64,000 bases of DNA from Pseudomonas laurylsulfatiphila (GTDB taxonomy: Bacteria > Pseudomonadota > Gammaproteobacteria > Pseudomonadales > Pseudomonadaceae): NCBI RefSeq assembly GCF_002934665.1, contig NZ_NIRS01000003.1:62001-126000 (forward strand). Reading direction: 5' to 3'. Position 1 is the first letter of the stretch. Every line of letters starts with the position of its first letter. The notes beneath the pieces were generated by a model. The model ran no database searches. It saw nothing but the letters and a program-made list of their open reading frames with translations, and had not been told where the DNA came from. Of this stretch, positions 46,756-56,663 are shown one piece after another. Position numbers and translations under genes: made by a program.

Positions 46756-47007
46756 ATGAACAACGTTCTGAAATTCTCTGCTCTGGCTCTGGCCGCAGTT
46801 CTGGCTACCGGTTGCAGCAGCGCATCGAAAGAAACCGAAGCACGTCTGACCGCTACTGAAGACGCAGCTGCTCGCTCCCAGGCTCGTGCAGACGAAGCTT
46901 ACCGTAAAGCTGATGAAGCTCTGGCTGCTGCTCAAAAAGCACAACAGACTGCTGACGAAGCTAACGAGCGTGCTCTGCGCATGCTGGACAAAGCTAGCCG
47001 CAAGTAA
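46756..47007 (+). CDS. oprI: Major outer-membrane lipoprotein OprI
   Basis: 83 residues, the exact OprI length. Signal peptide with lipobox ATGC (Cys about 19), then a continuous coiled-coil of heptads ([20 protein letters not shown]) and the C-terminal ASRK whose lysine can be linked to peptidoglycan, as in Lpp. Codons are strikingly biased to GCT/CGT, fitting one of the most abundant proteins of the cell. Start ATG 46756. Confidence 0.98.
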   Translation: MNNVLKFSALALAAVLATGCSSASKETEARLTATEDAAARSQARADEAYRKADEALAAAQKAQQTADEANERALRMLDKASRK

Positions 47008-47028
47008 TAGTCCTTCGGGATTGTTATC

Positions 47029-47060
47029 AAGCCGACCCATTTTTTGGGTCGGCTTTTTTA
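47029..47060 (+). terminator. oprI terminator
   Basis: AAGCCGACCCA / TGGGTCGGCTT, 11-bp stem, T-rich loop and a T6 tail. Confidence 0.95.
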
Positions 47061-47084
47061 TTGCCCGGCGTTTCTCCAGGCAAT

Positions 47085-47117
47085 AAAAAACCCGTCGACG
47101 CGGTCTGCGTCGACGGG
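47085..47117 (-). terminator. Terminator of the L,D-transpeptidase gene
   Basis: CCCGTCGACGC / GCGTCGACGGG stem next to an A6 run (T6 on the minus strand), 14 bases past the gene. Confidence 0.88.
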
Positions 47118-47130
47118 CTCTTTGCAAGCG

Positions 47131-48105
47131 TTACTGCAGCGGATCGATCGGCGTGCTCGACACCATCGGCGCGACGCCGTTGCCCGGCACCGCGATCTCT
47201 ACCGGCAGGCCGTCTTCAGCGGCCACCACGTCCCGCACCACATCCCAGTTCATGCGCAGGTTGTTGGTGATGTCTTCACGCTTGAGCATCGCATTGATGA
47301 CCGCGGTGTGCTTGTCGACCACCGACGGGTTGCCCTTGTCGTCCAGCGGCGTGTGCGCCTCCAGATAGACCTTGCCGCCACTCATGCCGAACTTGTACGG
47401 GTCGTTGATGATCCGTACCGAGGTACCGACCGGCACCATGCCTGCCATTTCCAGCACGTTGTTGTTGAACATGCGGAAGCAACCGTGGCTGGTGCGCATG
47501 CCGATACCGAACTTCTTGTTCGAACCGTGGATCAGGTAGCCCGGTGTGCCCAGGGTGAACTTGAACGGGCCCAGCGGGTTGTCTGGGCCTGCCGGCACGA
47601 CGTTGGGCAGCGGATCACCGTCTGCCGCGTGCTCGGCCTTGATCGACGCCGGAGGCGTCCAGGTCGGGTTCGGCGTCTTGGCGGTGATGCTGGTGTGGGC
47701 AATCGGCGAGCCCCAGCCTTCACGACCGATACCCAGCGGGAACGTGTACACCACGTTCTTGCCTTTCGGGTAGTAGTAGAGACGGTACTCGGCCAGGTTG
47801 ATCACAATGCCTTCACGCGGGCCTGGTGGCAGGATGAAGCGGGTCGGCAGAATGATTTCCGTGCCGGCGCCCGGCAACCATGCATCGACACCCGGGTTGG
47901 CCGCGACCATTTCCGTGTAGCCCAGGTCATAGGCAGTACCCAGGTCGGCGAACGTGTCTTCGTACTTGGCCTTGATCACCTGCACCTGGCCGATGATGTC
48001 CTCACCGGGCGGTGGCAGGGGAAACTCCAATGCTGCAACAGGACCGGCCACAAAAAGGGCGGCAAGAGTCAGGCAGCGGGTGACGGCAGGAAAGCGCGGC
48101 AACAT
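47131..48105 (-). CDS. Exported L,D-transpeptidase (YkuD family)
   Basis: 324 residues. Signal peptide (~1-25), a LysM-like segment EDTFADLGTAYDLGYTEMVA (~49-68), and the YkuD catalytic core with HGS (~193) and SHGCFRM (Cys209). Such enzymes form 3-3 crosslinks or attach the Lpp/OprI lipoprotein to peptidoglycan; its position next to oprI suggests the latter. ATG 48105 has GAAGGA nine bases upstream; ATG 48123 is less well supported. Confidence 0.92.
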   Translation of the reverse strand: MLPRFPAVTRCLTLAALFVAGPVAALEFPLPPPGEDIIGQVQVIKAKYEDTFADLGTAYDLGYTEMVAANPGVDAWLPGAGTEIILPTRFILPPGPREGIVINLAEYRLYYYPKGKNVVYTFPLGIGREGWGSPIAHTSITAKTPNPTWTPPASIKAEHAADGDPLPNVVPAGPDNPLGPFKFTLGTPGYLIHGSNKKFGIGMRTSHGCFRMFNNNVLEMAGMVPVGTSVRIINDPYKFGMSGGKVYLEAHTPLDDKGNPSVVDKHTAVINAMLKREDITNNLRMNWDVVRDVVAAEDGLPVEIAVPGNGVAPMVSSTPIDPLQ

Positions 48106-48368
48106 CCGGAAAATCCTTCGCATGATCAACAGAGGGTATAAGGACGCGATTGTACACTGCCGTCCGTTATTTCGGGGAGATGGCCCGATTGCAGGCAATG
48201 CAAGGCGATTTTGCGATTGTCCTCGATCCGGCGTGGGAGCTCCCTCGCGATGACGGCCTTACAGGCGACGAGAATTTTTGAGGGTGTACATATCCGTTGC
48301 TGCGGTAACGGCCTCTGGCGGTTCCGCTCTTACAGCGGGTAACTTGGAAAAACGGAACGCCGCCCGGC

Positions 48369-48484
48369 CTGTAGGAGCGAGCTTGCTCGCGATGGAGGTC
48401 AACGATGATGCGGGATGCCTGGCACCCCGCGGTGCTCTCAGGTTTTTCGTCGGAACGCCGCCCGGAGCAAGCTCGCCCCTACAG
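48369..48484. repeat. REP elements inside the composite repeat
   Basis: CTGTAGGAGCGAGCTTGCTC at 48369-48392 and an inverted GGAGCAAGCTCGCCCCTACA partner at 48474-48484 and just beyond. Confidence 0.75.
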
Positions 48485-48660
48485 AGCCCGCCGCCATCGG
48501 CCATCCATGGCCCGCGGCGGCTAACCCGGCATCCATGCCGGGTTGCCCACTGCGCAGAACCTGCGCTTGGCCTCACGAGGGGGCGTACACCGCAAAAGCA
48601 AAGCAAGGCGGCCTACCGCCCGGCCTGTTTGCGGGGTTCGTTTGTCTGTGATGTACCTGC

Positions 48661-48845
48661 GCCTGTCAGGCCGCCATCGCGAGCAAGCTCGCTCCCACAG
48701 GGGATTGGGTATACCTGTGAGAGATTGGTCGGCTGGCAGGCCGCCTTCGCGGGCACGCCCGCTCCCACAGGGATTGGGGACATCTGCAAAAACCAGGTCG
48801 GCTGTCAGGCCGCCTTCGCGAGCAGGCTCGCTCCCACAGAAGGGC
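48661..48845 (+). repeat. Tandem 70-bp repeats, each carrying a REP
   Basis: Three units begin at 48661, 48731 and 48800 (70 and 69 bases apart) with G(C/G)CTG(T/G)CAGGCCGCC followed by a REP (CGCGAGCAAGCTCGCTCCCA or variant). The third unit diverges at its end. Confidence 0.8.
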
Positions 48846-49234
48846 AAAAGCAGATCTGCGTACACAAACGCTCCCCACCACTCAACAGGCCGAGCGTTAG
48901 CTCGCCTGCCGCTCTTGATCTTGATCCACCCGCCCCCTCGGCAGGCTGAGCGGAGGTGTTCATCCGGGGATGGGCGCGCAGCGCCGTTCGACGCAGTCGA
49001 ACTCATTGCATGCAGGTCGAAGCGAAGCCGACCGGAGGGCAATGCCCCCGGATGAATGCCGGAGCGAAGGAACCCCGAGCCTCAGCGAGGGGCCGTACGT
49101 AAGGGGCGAGCGCTTTTGGTTACTTTTAAGGCGCTTGTTAAAAGTGACTCGCCGTAAGGGCGAAACCATAAGCCGCCGTTACCTAAAAAACGGATATGTA
49201 CCCAGTCAGCAAAAGATAAGCGCACAACTAAGGA

Positions 49235-49528
49235 TCAAAGCTCAAACCGCAATTCAGGCCAGATCGGCGACGTCCCCCGCTTCTGCGACTCAAGAATGGC
49301 CCTGCACAACGAACACAGCCGCTGATCCTGAAACACCCGGCGATCAACACTCGACCAGCGCGGTTGCGCCGGCAACAGGCTGCCGCACAGGGTCCGGTCC
49401 GCCGAACCGCCCAACTCCAGCTGACGGGTCACCAGATGCACCCGCACTTCCTGGCAGGCGAACAGATCCAGCTGCTCGTCAGGCTCGATCAGTTGATAGG
49501 CAAATAGTGACCAGGCGGGACGCGGCAT
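49235..49528 (-). CDS. Conserved hypothetical protein with CxxC
   Basis: 97 residues, not recognised. Contains DEQLDLFACQEVRVHLVTRQ and a C-terminal CSLC that might bind metal. No signal peptide or membrane helix. ATG 49528 follows GGAG (six-base spacing). Sits downstream of tesA on the same strand, ~56 bases from its stop, so may be in its transcript. Confidence 0.7.
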   Translation of the reverse strand: MPRPAWSLFAYQLIEPDEQLDLFACQEVRVHLVTRQLELGGSADRTLCGSLLPAQPRWSSVDRRVFQDQRLCSLCRAILESQKRGTSPIWPELRFEL

Positions 49529-49584
49529 CGGGGGCTCCAAATCGGGGGCGCCACCTTAGCCGAAAGCCTGCGTCTAGAAAAGTG

Positions 49585-50190
49585 TCATAACAGCGGTTTT
49601 AGAGTAGGCCAGACATTTTCCAGCAACTTGTCCTGGGCCCCGGCGGCCGGGTGTATGCCGTCGGCCTGCATCAACTCCGGATGACCACCCACACCATCGA
49701 GGAAAAACGGCACCAGCGGGATCTTTTTCTCATCGGCCAGGTTGCTGTAGACCTCGGCGAACGCCTTGGTGTAACGCGCACCGTAATTAGGTGGCAATTG
49801 CATGCCGAGCAACAGCACCTTGGCACCGCTGGCCCGGGAGCTGTCGATCATCGAGGCAAGATTTTGTTGCAATTGAGTTGGCAGCAAACCGCGCAGGCCG
49901 TCATTACCCCCCAACTCGAGGATCACCAGTTCCGGTTTATGCTCTGCAAGCAGCGCGGGCAGGCGCGCCTGGCCTCCGGCACTGGTGTCGCCACTGATGG
50001 ACGCATTGATCACTTTGTCGTCGAAACCTTCGCGCCTGAGCCGCTGTTCAAGCAGCGACACCCACCCCAGCCGGGTATCCATCCCGAAACCGGCGCTGAT
50101 ACTATCGCCAACGATCAGGACTGTACCCGCCGCTGCGTTTTGGGCCATGCACATCAAGGCCAGGCCAGCACTCAAAAACCAGACACGCAT
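49585..50190 (-). CDS. tesA: Periplasmic arylesterase / acyl-CoA thioesterase I TesA
   Basis: 201-residue SGNH hydrolase. Signal peptide (~1-21), nucleophile S30 in VGDSISAGFG, the Gly of block II (SGDTSAGG), GGNDGLRG and catalytic DGIHP near 180. Hydrolyses thioesters, esters and lysophospholipids in the periplasm. ATG 50190 has GGAGAG; it is only ten bases from the start of the divergent ABC gene. Confidence 0.96.
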   Translation of the reverse strand: MRVWFLSAGLALMCMAQNAAAGTVLIVGDSISAGFGMDTRLGWVSLLEQRLRREGFDDKVINASISGDTSAGGQARLPALLAEHKPELVILELGGNDGLRGLLPTQLQQNLASMIDSSRASGAKVLLLGMQLPPNYGARYTKAFAEVYSNLADEKKIPLVPFFLDGVGGHPELMQADGIHPAAGAQDKLLENVWPTLKPLL

Positions 50191-50200
50191 CGGACTCTCC

Positions 50201-50884
50201 ATGGGCGCAAGCATTCTCATCGCGAAGGACCTTAGCAAAGTGGTTCCCAGCGCGGAAGGTGAACTGACCATCCTGCACGAACTCAGCCTGGAACTGAACA
50301 AGGGCGACAGTCTGGCCATCGTCGGCGCCTCCGGTTCCGGCAAATCCACACTGCTGGGCCTGCTCGCCGGTCTCGACCTGCCGAGTAGTGGCGAAGTCAC
50401 CCTCGCCGGGCAGGGCCTGAGCAACCTCGATGAAGACCAGCGTGCGCGCATCCGCGCCGAGCACGTGGGTTTTGTTTTTCAATCGTTTCAGTTGCTCGAC
50501 AGTCTCAATGCCCTGGAAAACGTCATGCTGCCGCTGGAGCTAGATGGCCGCAAAGACGCCCGCGAACGCGCCACCGAGTTACTCCAGCGTGTAGGACTCG
50601 GCCAGCGCCTGACGCATTCGCCGCGCCAGCTCTCCGGCGGCGAGCAACAACGCGTGGCGATTGCCCGCGCGTTTGCCGCCGAACCCGATGTGCTATTCGC
50701 CGACGAACCGACCGGCAACCTCGACAGCCACACCGGCGAGCGCATCAGCGACTTGCTGTTCGAACTCAACAAGGAACGCGGCACGACCCTGGTGCTGGTG
50801 ACCCACGATGAACGCCTGGCCCATCGGTGCCGGCGCCTGATCCGTCTTGAAGCCGGCCTGCTGGTCGCCCCTGTGGAGCCTTGA
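50201..50884 (+). CDS. ybbA: ABC transporter ATPase (YbbA/LolD type)
   Basis: 227 residues: Walker [10 protein letters not shown] (~42), Q-loop FQSFQLLD, signature [14 protein letters not shown] (~145), Walker B VLFADEP and H-loop THDE. MacB/LolD-like subgroup, cytosolic partner of the FtsX-type permease that follows (stop TGA shares its A with the ATG of ybbP). Divergent from tesA with only ten bases between starts, as in E. coli tesA-ybbA. Confidence 0.92.
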   Translation: MGASILIAKDLSKVVPSAEGELTILHELSLELNKGDSLAIVGASGSGKSTLLGLLAGLDLPSSGEVTLAGQGLSNLDEDQRARIRAEHVGFVFQSFQLLDSLNALENVMLPLELDGRKDARERATELLQRVGLGQRLTHSPRQLSGGEQQRVAIARAFAAEPDVLFADEPTGNLDSHTGERISDLLFELNKERGTTLVLVTHDERLAHRCRRLIRLEAGLLVAPVEP

Positions 50885-53388
50885 TGGCACGCCTGCCGCT
50901 GTTGCGCCTGTTCAGTCTCGCCATCCGCCAATTGCTGCGCGACGCCCGCGCCGGTGAATTGCGCGTATTGTTTTTTGCCTTGCTGGTGGCCGTGGCCGCG
51001 AGCACTGCCATTGGCTATTTCGGCGCCCGCCTGAATGGCGCCATGATGCTGCGCGCAACTGAATTTCTCGGTGCTGACCTGCTCCTCGAAGGCAGTTCGC
51101 CCGCGCGCCCCGAACAGATAAGAAGCGGCACAGACCTGGGACTGCAACATGCGCAAGTGGTGGAGTTTTCCAGCGTCATCGCCACAGACAACGGCATCCA
51201 GTTGTCCAGCATCAAGGCGGCCGATGACACCTACCCACTACGCGGCGAACTGAAAAGCGCGCCCGCCCCGTTCGCCACGGAAAGCGCCGGTGGCGGACCG
51301 CAACCCGGTGAAGCCTGGGTCGAAGCCCGCCTGCTGACCGCCCTGGACCTGAAAATCGGGGACAGCATCGATGTCGGCATGAAAACCCTGAAACTGGCGC
51401 GAGTGCTGACGTACGAACCCGACCGCGCCGGCAATTTCTACAGCCTGACGCCGCGGGTGCTGATCAATCTCGGCGACCTTGCGGCAACCGGCGTGGTGCA
51501 ACCCGGCAGCCGGGTCAGCTATCGCGAATTATGGCGAGGCAATGCCCAAGCACTCGAGACGTATCGGCAACTGATCAAACCGGGACTCGCCGCCAACCAG
51601 CGCTTGCAGGACGCCCGGGATGGCAATCGGCAGATCGGCGGCGCCCTGGGCAAGGCCGAACGCTACCTGAACATGGCCAGCCTGGTGGCGGTGTTGCTGT
51701 CCGGCGTGGCGGTGGCGCTGTCGGCGACCCGCTTCGCCACCCGCCGCTTCGATGCCAGTGCCTTGCTGCGCTGCCTCGGGCTGTCACGTCGGGAAACCCT
51801 GGTGTTGTTCAGCCTGCAACTGACTGTACTCGGGCTGCTGGCCAGCATCAGCGGTGCCCTCCTCGGCTGGCTCGCACAACTAGGGTTGTTTGGCCTGCTG
51901 CACGACTTGCTGCCGACCGACGTACCTCCGGGTGGACTGTTTCCAGCCGTCGCCGGGATCGGCACCGGACTGGTGGCCCTGGCCGGTTTCGCCTTGCCGC
52001 CACTGGCGGCTCTGGGCCGGGTTCCGCCATTGCGCGTGCTGCGCCGAGACATGCTGCCGATCCCTTCCAGCACCTGGATGGTCTACGGTGCAGCGCTGGG
52101 CGCCCTCGCCCTGATCATGTGGCGCCTGAGCCTGGACCTAGTGCTGACCTTTGCCCTGCTCGGCGGTGGCGTGATTGCAGCGCTGGTGCTGGGCGGTTTG
52201 TTGCTGCTGCTATTGAAGAGTCTGCGGCGCTTGCTCGCGCGTGCGTCCTTGCCCTGGCGCCTGGGACTCGGGCAATTGCTGCGTCATCCGCTCGCTGCCG
52301 CAGGCCAGTCCCTGGCGTTCGGCCTGATCCTGCTGTCGATGGCGCTGATTGCGCTGCTGCGCGGTGAATTGCTGGATACCTGGCAGAACCAGTTGCCGAA
52401 AAACGCCCCCAATTACTTCGCCCTGAACATCCTGCCTGCGGATAAACAGGCCTTCACCGATCACCTGATCGCCGTGTCGGCAAAATCGGCCCCCTTGTAC
52501 CCGGTTGTGCCGGGGCGCTTGATCAGCATCAACGGCGAACCGGTGCAGCAGATCGTCACCAAAGAATCGGCCGGTGATCGGGCAATCCAGCGCGACCTGA
52601 GCCTGACCTGGGCGGCGGACCTGCCGGCAGGCAACAAGCTCACCGCGGGCAATTGGTGGAGCGAACAAACGCCAGACGATGTTCCCGGCGTGTCGGTGGA
52701 AGGCAAGGTCGCTGAAAGCCTGAAACTCAGGCTCGGCGACCACCTGGTTTTCAGCGTTGGCGGGGTCAATCGCGAGGCGAAAGTTACCAGCCTGCGGGAG
52801 ATCAACTGGGACAACTTCCAACCGAACTTTTTCATGATCTTCCAGCCCGGCACCCTCAAGGATCTGCCGGCGACTTACCTGACCAGTTTCTATCTGGCAT
52901 CGGGACATGACCAACAGATCGTCGACCTGTCCAGAGCTTTCCCGGCGGTGACGATCCTGCAGGTCGAAGCCTTGCTGGAACAATTGCGCAGTATCCTCGC
53001 CCAGGTCACCCTGGCGGTGGAGTACGTATTGTTGTTTGTGTTGGCGGCGGGGATGGCGGTGCTGTTTTCCGGCCTGCAGGCGACACTGGACGAACGCATT
53101 CGCCAGGGCGCGTTGCTGCGGGCGCTGGGGGCCGAACGGCAATTGCTGGTCAAGGCCCGACGCATCGAGTTCGGATTGCTGGGGGCGGTCAGCGGTTTGC
53201 TGGCGGCATTGGGGTCGGAACTGGTGAGCCTGGTGCTCTACCGCTATGCCTTTGACCTGCCGTGGCATCCACATCCCTGGCTGTTGCTGCTGCCACTGCT
53301 GGGCGCGGTGCTGATCGGCGGTGCCGGGGTGTTCGGCACCCGTCGGGCATTGAACGCCAGCCCGCTGACAGTCCTGCGCGAGGGTTGA
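50884..53388 (+). CDS. ybbP: FtsX-like ABC permease (YbbP)
   Basis: 834 residues with about ten transmembrane helices: one near 15-35, groups around 255-330 and 370-500, and a C-terminal group 710-810 ([20 protein letters not shown]), plus two large periplasmic domains, the FtsX/MacB duplication. Likely extracts lipophilic or hydrolysis products from the membrane. Start overlaps the ybbA stop (TGATG). Confidence 0.9.
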   Translation: MARLPLLRLFSLAIRQLLRDARAGELRVLFFALLVAVAASTAIGYFGARLNGAMMLRATEFLGADLLLEGSSPARPEQIRSGTDLGLQHAQVVEFSSVIATDNGIQLSSIKAADDTYPLRGELKSAPAPFATESAGGGPQPGEAWVEARLLTALDLKIGDSIDVGMKTLKLARVLTYEPDRAGNFYSLTPRVLINLGDLAATGVVQPGSRVSYRELWRGNAQALETYRQLIKPGLAANQRLQDARDGNRQIGGALGKAERYLNMASLVAVLLSGVAVALSATRFATRRFDASALLRCLGLSRRETLVLFSLQLTVLGLLASISGALLGWLAQLGLFGLLHDLLPTDVPPGGLFPAVAGIGTGLVALAGFALPPLAALGRVPPLRVLRRDMLPIPSSTWMVYGAALGALALIMWRLSLDLVLTFALLGGGVIAALVLGGLLLLLLKSLRRLLARASLPWRLGLGQLLRHPLAAAGQSLAFGLILLSMALIALLRGELLDTWQNQLPKNAPNYFALNILPADKQAFTDHLIAVSAKSAPLYPVVPGRLISINGEPVQQIVTKESAGDRAIQRDLSLTWAADLPAGNKLTAGNWWSEQTPDDVPGVSVEGKVAESLKLRLGDHLVFSVGGVNREAKVTSLREINWDNFQPNFFMIFQPGTLKDLPATYLTSFYLASGHDQQIVDLSRAFPAVTILQVEALLEQLRSILAQVTLAVEYVLLFVLAAGMAVLFSGLQATLDERIRQGALLRALGAERQLLVKARRIEFGLLGAVSGLLAALGSELVSLVLYRYAFDLPWHPHPWLLLLPLLGAVLIGGAGVFGTRRALNASPLTVLREG

Positions 53389-53422
53389 TAGACTCCAGCC
53401 GTCTCCACCACAAGAAGTTGCC

Positions 53423-53920
53423 ATGAGCCGTTACCGCCCTCCCCGCACCGCCGGCACCGCGCTGATCACCCCCGAGGGTGAAGCACGGATGCGCGCCGAA
53501 TTCCATGAACTGTGGCATGTGCGTCGGCCCCAGGTGACCCAGGCGGTCAGCGAAGCCGCGGCACAGGGTGATCGCTCGGAGAACGCCGAATACACCTACG
53601 GCAAAAAGATGCTGCGCGAGATCGACAGCCGCGTGCGTTTTCTCACCAAACGCCTGGAAGCGCTCAAGGTTGTCAGCGAAAAACCCAGCGATCCGAACAA
53701 GGTCTATTTCGGCGCCTGGGTCACGATCGAGGACGAGGATGGCAAAGAGTCGCGCTACCGCATTGTCGGACCGGATGAACTGGACCTCAAACAAGGTCTG
53801 ATCAGCATTGACTCGCCGTTGGCCCGAGCCCTGATCGGCAAGGCACTGGACGCCGAGGTCCGGGTCCAGACACCGACCGGTGAGCAGTGTGTTTATATCG
53901 TGGCGATCGACTACCCGTGA
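53423..53920 (+). CDS. greB: Transcript cleavage factor GreB
   Basis: 165 residues. The coiled-coil tip acidic pair lies in [20 protein letters not shown] (~45-64), and the C-terminal GreA_GreB domain ends [12 protein letters not shown]. Rescues backtracked RNA polymerase by stimulating transcript cleavage. ATG 53423. 34 bases after ybbP, probably co-transcribed. Confidence 0.95.
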   Translation: MSRYRPPRTAGTALITPEGEARMRAEFHELWHVRRPQVTQAVSEAAAQGDRSENAEYTYGKKMLREIDSRVRFLTKRLEALKVVSEKPSDPNKVYFGAWVTIEDEDGKESRYRIVGPDELDLKQGLISIDSPLARALIGKALDAEVRVQTPTGEQCVYIVAIDYP

Positions 53921-53923
53921 AGT

Positions 53924-54232
53924 TTAACGGCGGGTGATCAGCCCTTGCCGGGCAACGCGGGTCAGTTGCCTGATCACCTCGGGAGCGTCTTCGAGGCTGG
54001 GGGATTGAATCACTGCCAGATCAAAACTGTCGTCGGCGAAACGCGCGAGCGACTCACCGTCTTCGACAAACTGGATCAGAAAGGCAGCGGGACCACCGGT
54101 ACGACGTGGCCAACCATCGAGATAACGCAAGAGCGTCGGCTGATGTTTGCCGCCAAGCAGGATTTTTGGATTGCGCTGGGTGAGATGTGCCGTGATCGGC
54201 GCGGGACGTACAACCGGGTTTAGTGCATTCAT
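53924..54232 (-). CDS. Small hypothetical protein with methyltransferase-like C-terminus
   Basis: 102 residues. The stretch DDSFDLAVIQSPSLEDAPEV followed by RQLTRVARQGLITRR resembles the motif IV-V region of class I methyltransferases, but the SAM-binding glycine loop is missing. Start ATG 54232; a longer frame upstream is unsupported. Convergent with greB, only 3 bases apart. Confidence 0.65.
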   Translation of the reverse strand: MNALNPVVRPAPITAHLTQRNPKILLGGKHQPTLLRYLDGWPRRTGGPAAFLIQFVEDGESLARFADDSFDLAVIQSPSLEDAPEVIRQLTRVARQGLITRR

Positions 54233-54430
54233 TGTGTCGTGTCTCTGCCTCAAAAGTCTGCATGGCAGGTGAGAGGCAACACCGAACCAGCGCTTTAGCG
54301 GTATTTCGAAGCCTGTTCCGGCTTCTATCGGCAACTGGATGAGTCACCTGGCGCCCCGCAAGTAGCTGTTTAAATCGGCGCATGAGCAACATCCTAGAGA
54401 AGCTGACTGGACAGTGTCAAGAATGACGCT

Positions 54431-54469
54431 CAACAAAAAAGCCCGCACGATGCGGGCCTTTTTTTGTTG
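54431..54469 (-). terminator. Terminator after the DoxX gene
   Basis: GCCCGCA / TGCGGGC stem, three-base loop, A6 and T7 runs. The bases from 54233 to 54430 show nothing recognisable. Confidence 0.9.
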
Positions 54470-54480
54470 AGCCAGAGCGG

Positions 54481-54915
54481 TCAACCGGCGATGACACGGT
54501 CCGCCGAGAGTTTGCCCGCACCTTCGATCAATACCGCGATACTGCCACCGAGCAGGGCCAGGGCGAATTCATAACCGTTGTTGGCCATGAACAGTCCGTT
54601 GCTGATGTGCACCGTGAAAATCGCGACCAGCGACAGGAAGATCAGGCCCAATGCAGCCGGGCGAACCAGCAAGCCGATGATCAGCGCCAGGCCGGCGAAG
54701 AATTCGGTGCCGCCCGCCAGTGCCGCCATCAGGTAACCCGGCGTCAGCCCGAGGCTTTCCATGTACTGCGCGGTTCCGGCCAGACCATAACCACCGAATG
54801 CCCCGAAGAGTTTTTGCGAGCCGTGAGCGGCGAAAACGATGCCGACCACGATGCGCAGAACGGTCAGGCCGTAGCCGGCGCGGGTAAACAGTACCTTGTT
54901 GATCAGAGTGCTCAT
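54481..54915 (-). CDS. DoxX-family membrane protein
   Basis: 144 residues, four transmembrane helices; DoxX signatures GYGLTVLRIVVGIVFAAHGS (~14-33), LFGAFGGYGLAGTAQYM and GGTEFFAGLALIIGLLVRPAA. Quinone- or redox-linked roles are proposed for the family. ATG 54915 chosen with AAGGA nine bases upstream. Confidence 0.9.
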   Translation of the reverse strand: MSTLINKVLFTRAGYGLTVLRIVVGIVFAAHGSQKLFGAFGGYGLAGTAQYMESLGLTPGYLMAALAGGTEFFAGLALIIGLLVRPAALGLIFLSLVAIFTVHISNGLFMANNGYEFALALLGGSIAVLIEGAGKLSADRVIAG

Positions 54916-55017
54916 GCTGTTCAATCCTTGTCAGTGTGTGTTGATTGGGCGCCATATTAATCAACAAATCACATGTTAAAAGCGGAAAAAACCCACCATT
55001 ACAATCAGATTAGTTGA

Positions 55018-56439
55018 TCATTTGCGAGAGACAACCTTTTGTCCCTGAGGCTCCAACGACTCCCGCTCCCGGTCGAACGCCAGGTAATACTTGTTCACGC
55101 TATTAACATAGCTGACAGGCCCCATCCCCACCTGCTCCATGGCCACGCGTTCGACCTGGAAAAACCACTGGTTGGGATTCAGTCCTCGCCGCCGGGCTTC
55201 GGTGCGCATGCCCTGAACCCGCTCCGGCCCGATGTTGTAGGCCGCCAGCACGAAGGCCATGCGTTCGCGCTCGTTGAGTTTCGGGCTGGCAAAGAACTTG
55301 CGCCGGATCATCGCCAGGTACTTGGCCCCGGCCTGCACATTGCCGTCTACGTCCTGAATATTGCTGACCCCCACCCGCTGCGCCGCAGAAGGCGTGATCT
55401 GCATAAGGCCGGTCGGGCTGCCGCCACTGCGGGTGGTGGGCTGCAACGCTGACTCCTTGAAGGCCAGTGCCGCCAGGTTCAGCCAGTCCATACCCTGGGC
55501 ATCCGCATGTTTCTGCAGCACCGGACGCAGTTTTTCCAGGCGCTGCCGGTCCGCCTTGGCCAGTGGATAGTGCACTTGATAGAGACGACGATAGATGCGC
55601 AGGAATGCAGCATCCTGATCCGACGGTTTTTTGTAGACGGTGAGGAAGCGATCAATGCTGGCCCGCAGCATCGACGCATCGCGGCGCACGAACCAGAACT
55701 CTTCGCCCGGCTCCCTGATGACGACCTGCTTGTCGAAACGCAGCTTGGGCAGGATCTTGCCCCAGCGTTCGGCAATCGGCTGCTCGACGATGGTCAGGTG
55801 AAAGATTCCGCCCTGGACCATCTCCAGTACGTCCTCGACGGCAAGGCTCGGATCGACCCACTCGATGTTGACCGGTGGCAGTTTGTGCAGGGCGAGCTTT
55901 TGATTGATCTGGCTGATGGCATCCCCGGCGGCGCTGCCGGCGGGTAGCGCCAGGGTCTTGCCGGAGAGCTGTTCAAGCCGGGTGTAGCGACGTTCGCCCT
56001 TGATGCCCACCAGGACCAACGGGATGTTGCTGGCAATCGGCTCACTGGTGCTGACGGCGAAGCCCGGTTGCAGGTCAAGCAACTCGCCTGGCGCCACCAG
56101 ATCGCCCTCCCCGCGCTGCAATGCGCCAAGCAGTTGATCCTTGGCCTTGGGAATGATCTTGAGGGTGATTTCCTGACCGTCACGGGCGTGGCCGTTGAGG
56201 TATTGCTCGAACGCTCTCAGGCGATGGTATTCAACCCCGATCGCCTGCCCCTGGACTTCGCCGGAACTGTTGCGGCTCTGGTTGACCAGCACCCGCAGCA
56301 CACGACTGCTGCGGATCTGCGCCAGGTCGCGCACCTCGCTGGCCGGTACGGCTTGCAGCGGCCCGGGCAGACGCGCAACCGCCGTCATCGGCAGTAGCAG
56401 CGAACAACACAGCAGTAGCAAAACCGAGGGACGAATCAT
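55018..56439 (-). CDS. mltF: Membrane-bound lytic transglycosylase F-like
   Basis: 473 residues: signal peptide (~1-22), a periplasmic-binding-like regulatory domain (~40-290) and a C-terminal SLT domain with catalytic Glu about 329 (ALAFKESALQP) and GLMQITPSAA, NIQDVDGNVQAGAKYLA, AAYNIGP motifs. Cleaves glycan strands with 1,6-anhydro ends. No lipobox is obvious at the signal-peptide cleavage site, so anchoring is uncertain. ATG 56439 with GGAGAG. Confidence 0.92.
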   Translation of the reverse strand: MIRPSVLLLLCCSLLLPMTAVARLPGPLQAVPASEVRDLAQIRSSRVLRVLVNQSRNSSGEVQGQAIGVEYHRLRAFEQYLNGHARDGQEITLKIIPKAKDQLLGALQRGEGDLVAPGELLDLQPGFAVSTSEPIASNIPLVLVGIKGERRYTRLEQLSGKTLALPAGSAAGDAISQINQKLALHKLPPVNIEWVDPSLAVEDVLEMVQGGIFHLTIVEQPIAERWGKILPKLRFDKQVVIREPGEEFWFVRRDASMLRASIDRFLTVYKKPSDQDAAFLRIYRRLYQVHYPLAKADRQRLEKLRPVLQKHADAQGMDWLNLAALAFKESALQPTTRSGGSPTGLMQITPSAAQRVGVSNIQDVDGNVQAGAKYLAMIRRKFFASPKLNERERMAFVLAAYNIGPERVQGMRTEARRRGLNPNQWFFQVERVAMEQVGMGPVSYVNSVNKYYLAFDRERESLEPQGQKVVSRK

Positions 56440-56663
56440 CCACTCTCCGGAAAGAATATGAGACCGCTTCAATGAAGCGCGGCGACAAAAACAGGGCGCT
56501 CAGGGCGCTGACAACGTGCGAAAGACTGGCACAATGATGGCAAAACTACCAACCCAGCCAGGCCCGCGGCTCAAGAGACAGCGTTAACCCGTTGTAGTTC
56601 TTGGCTTTTCTTATAAATCCACGGCTCTGATATGCTTTCCGGCCTTTGGGCCGAGGTAGCACC

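Larger units (their letters stand above)
48287..49200. repeat. 914-bp non-coding composite repeat with inverted ends
   Basis: The two ends match in inverted orientation without gaps: 45 of 59 bases, including TACATATCCG at the very tips and GGTAACGGC, CTTAC, ACTT inside. Within are many palindromes: GGCCATCCATGGCC at 48499, AACCCGGCATCCATGCCGGG at 48523-48544, GCGCAGAACCTGCGC at 48552, and a cloverleaf bounded by 48959-48969 and 49046-49056. REPs lie inside. Open frames here look spurious. Confidence 0.7.

Noticed and set aside
48661..48845. Tandem repeats considered as a CRISPR array
   Set aside because: Only three units, spacing 70 with the repeated portion palindromic REP DNA, no uniform spacers and no cas genes.
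48259..49169. Several open frames of 70-220 codons between the L,D-transpeptidase and tesA, with repeated RPPSRA/LPQ and LLWERACSRR strings
   Set aside because: The repeated residues are translations of REP palindromes and of the composite repeat; no ribosome site or codon pattern supports them.
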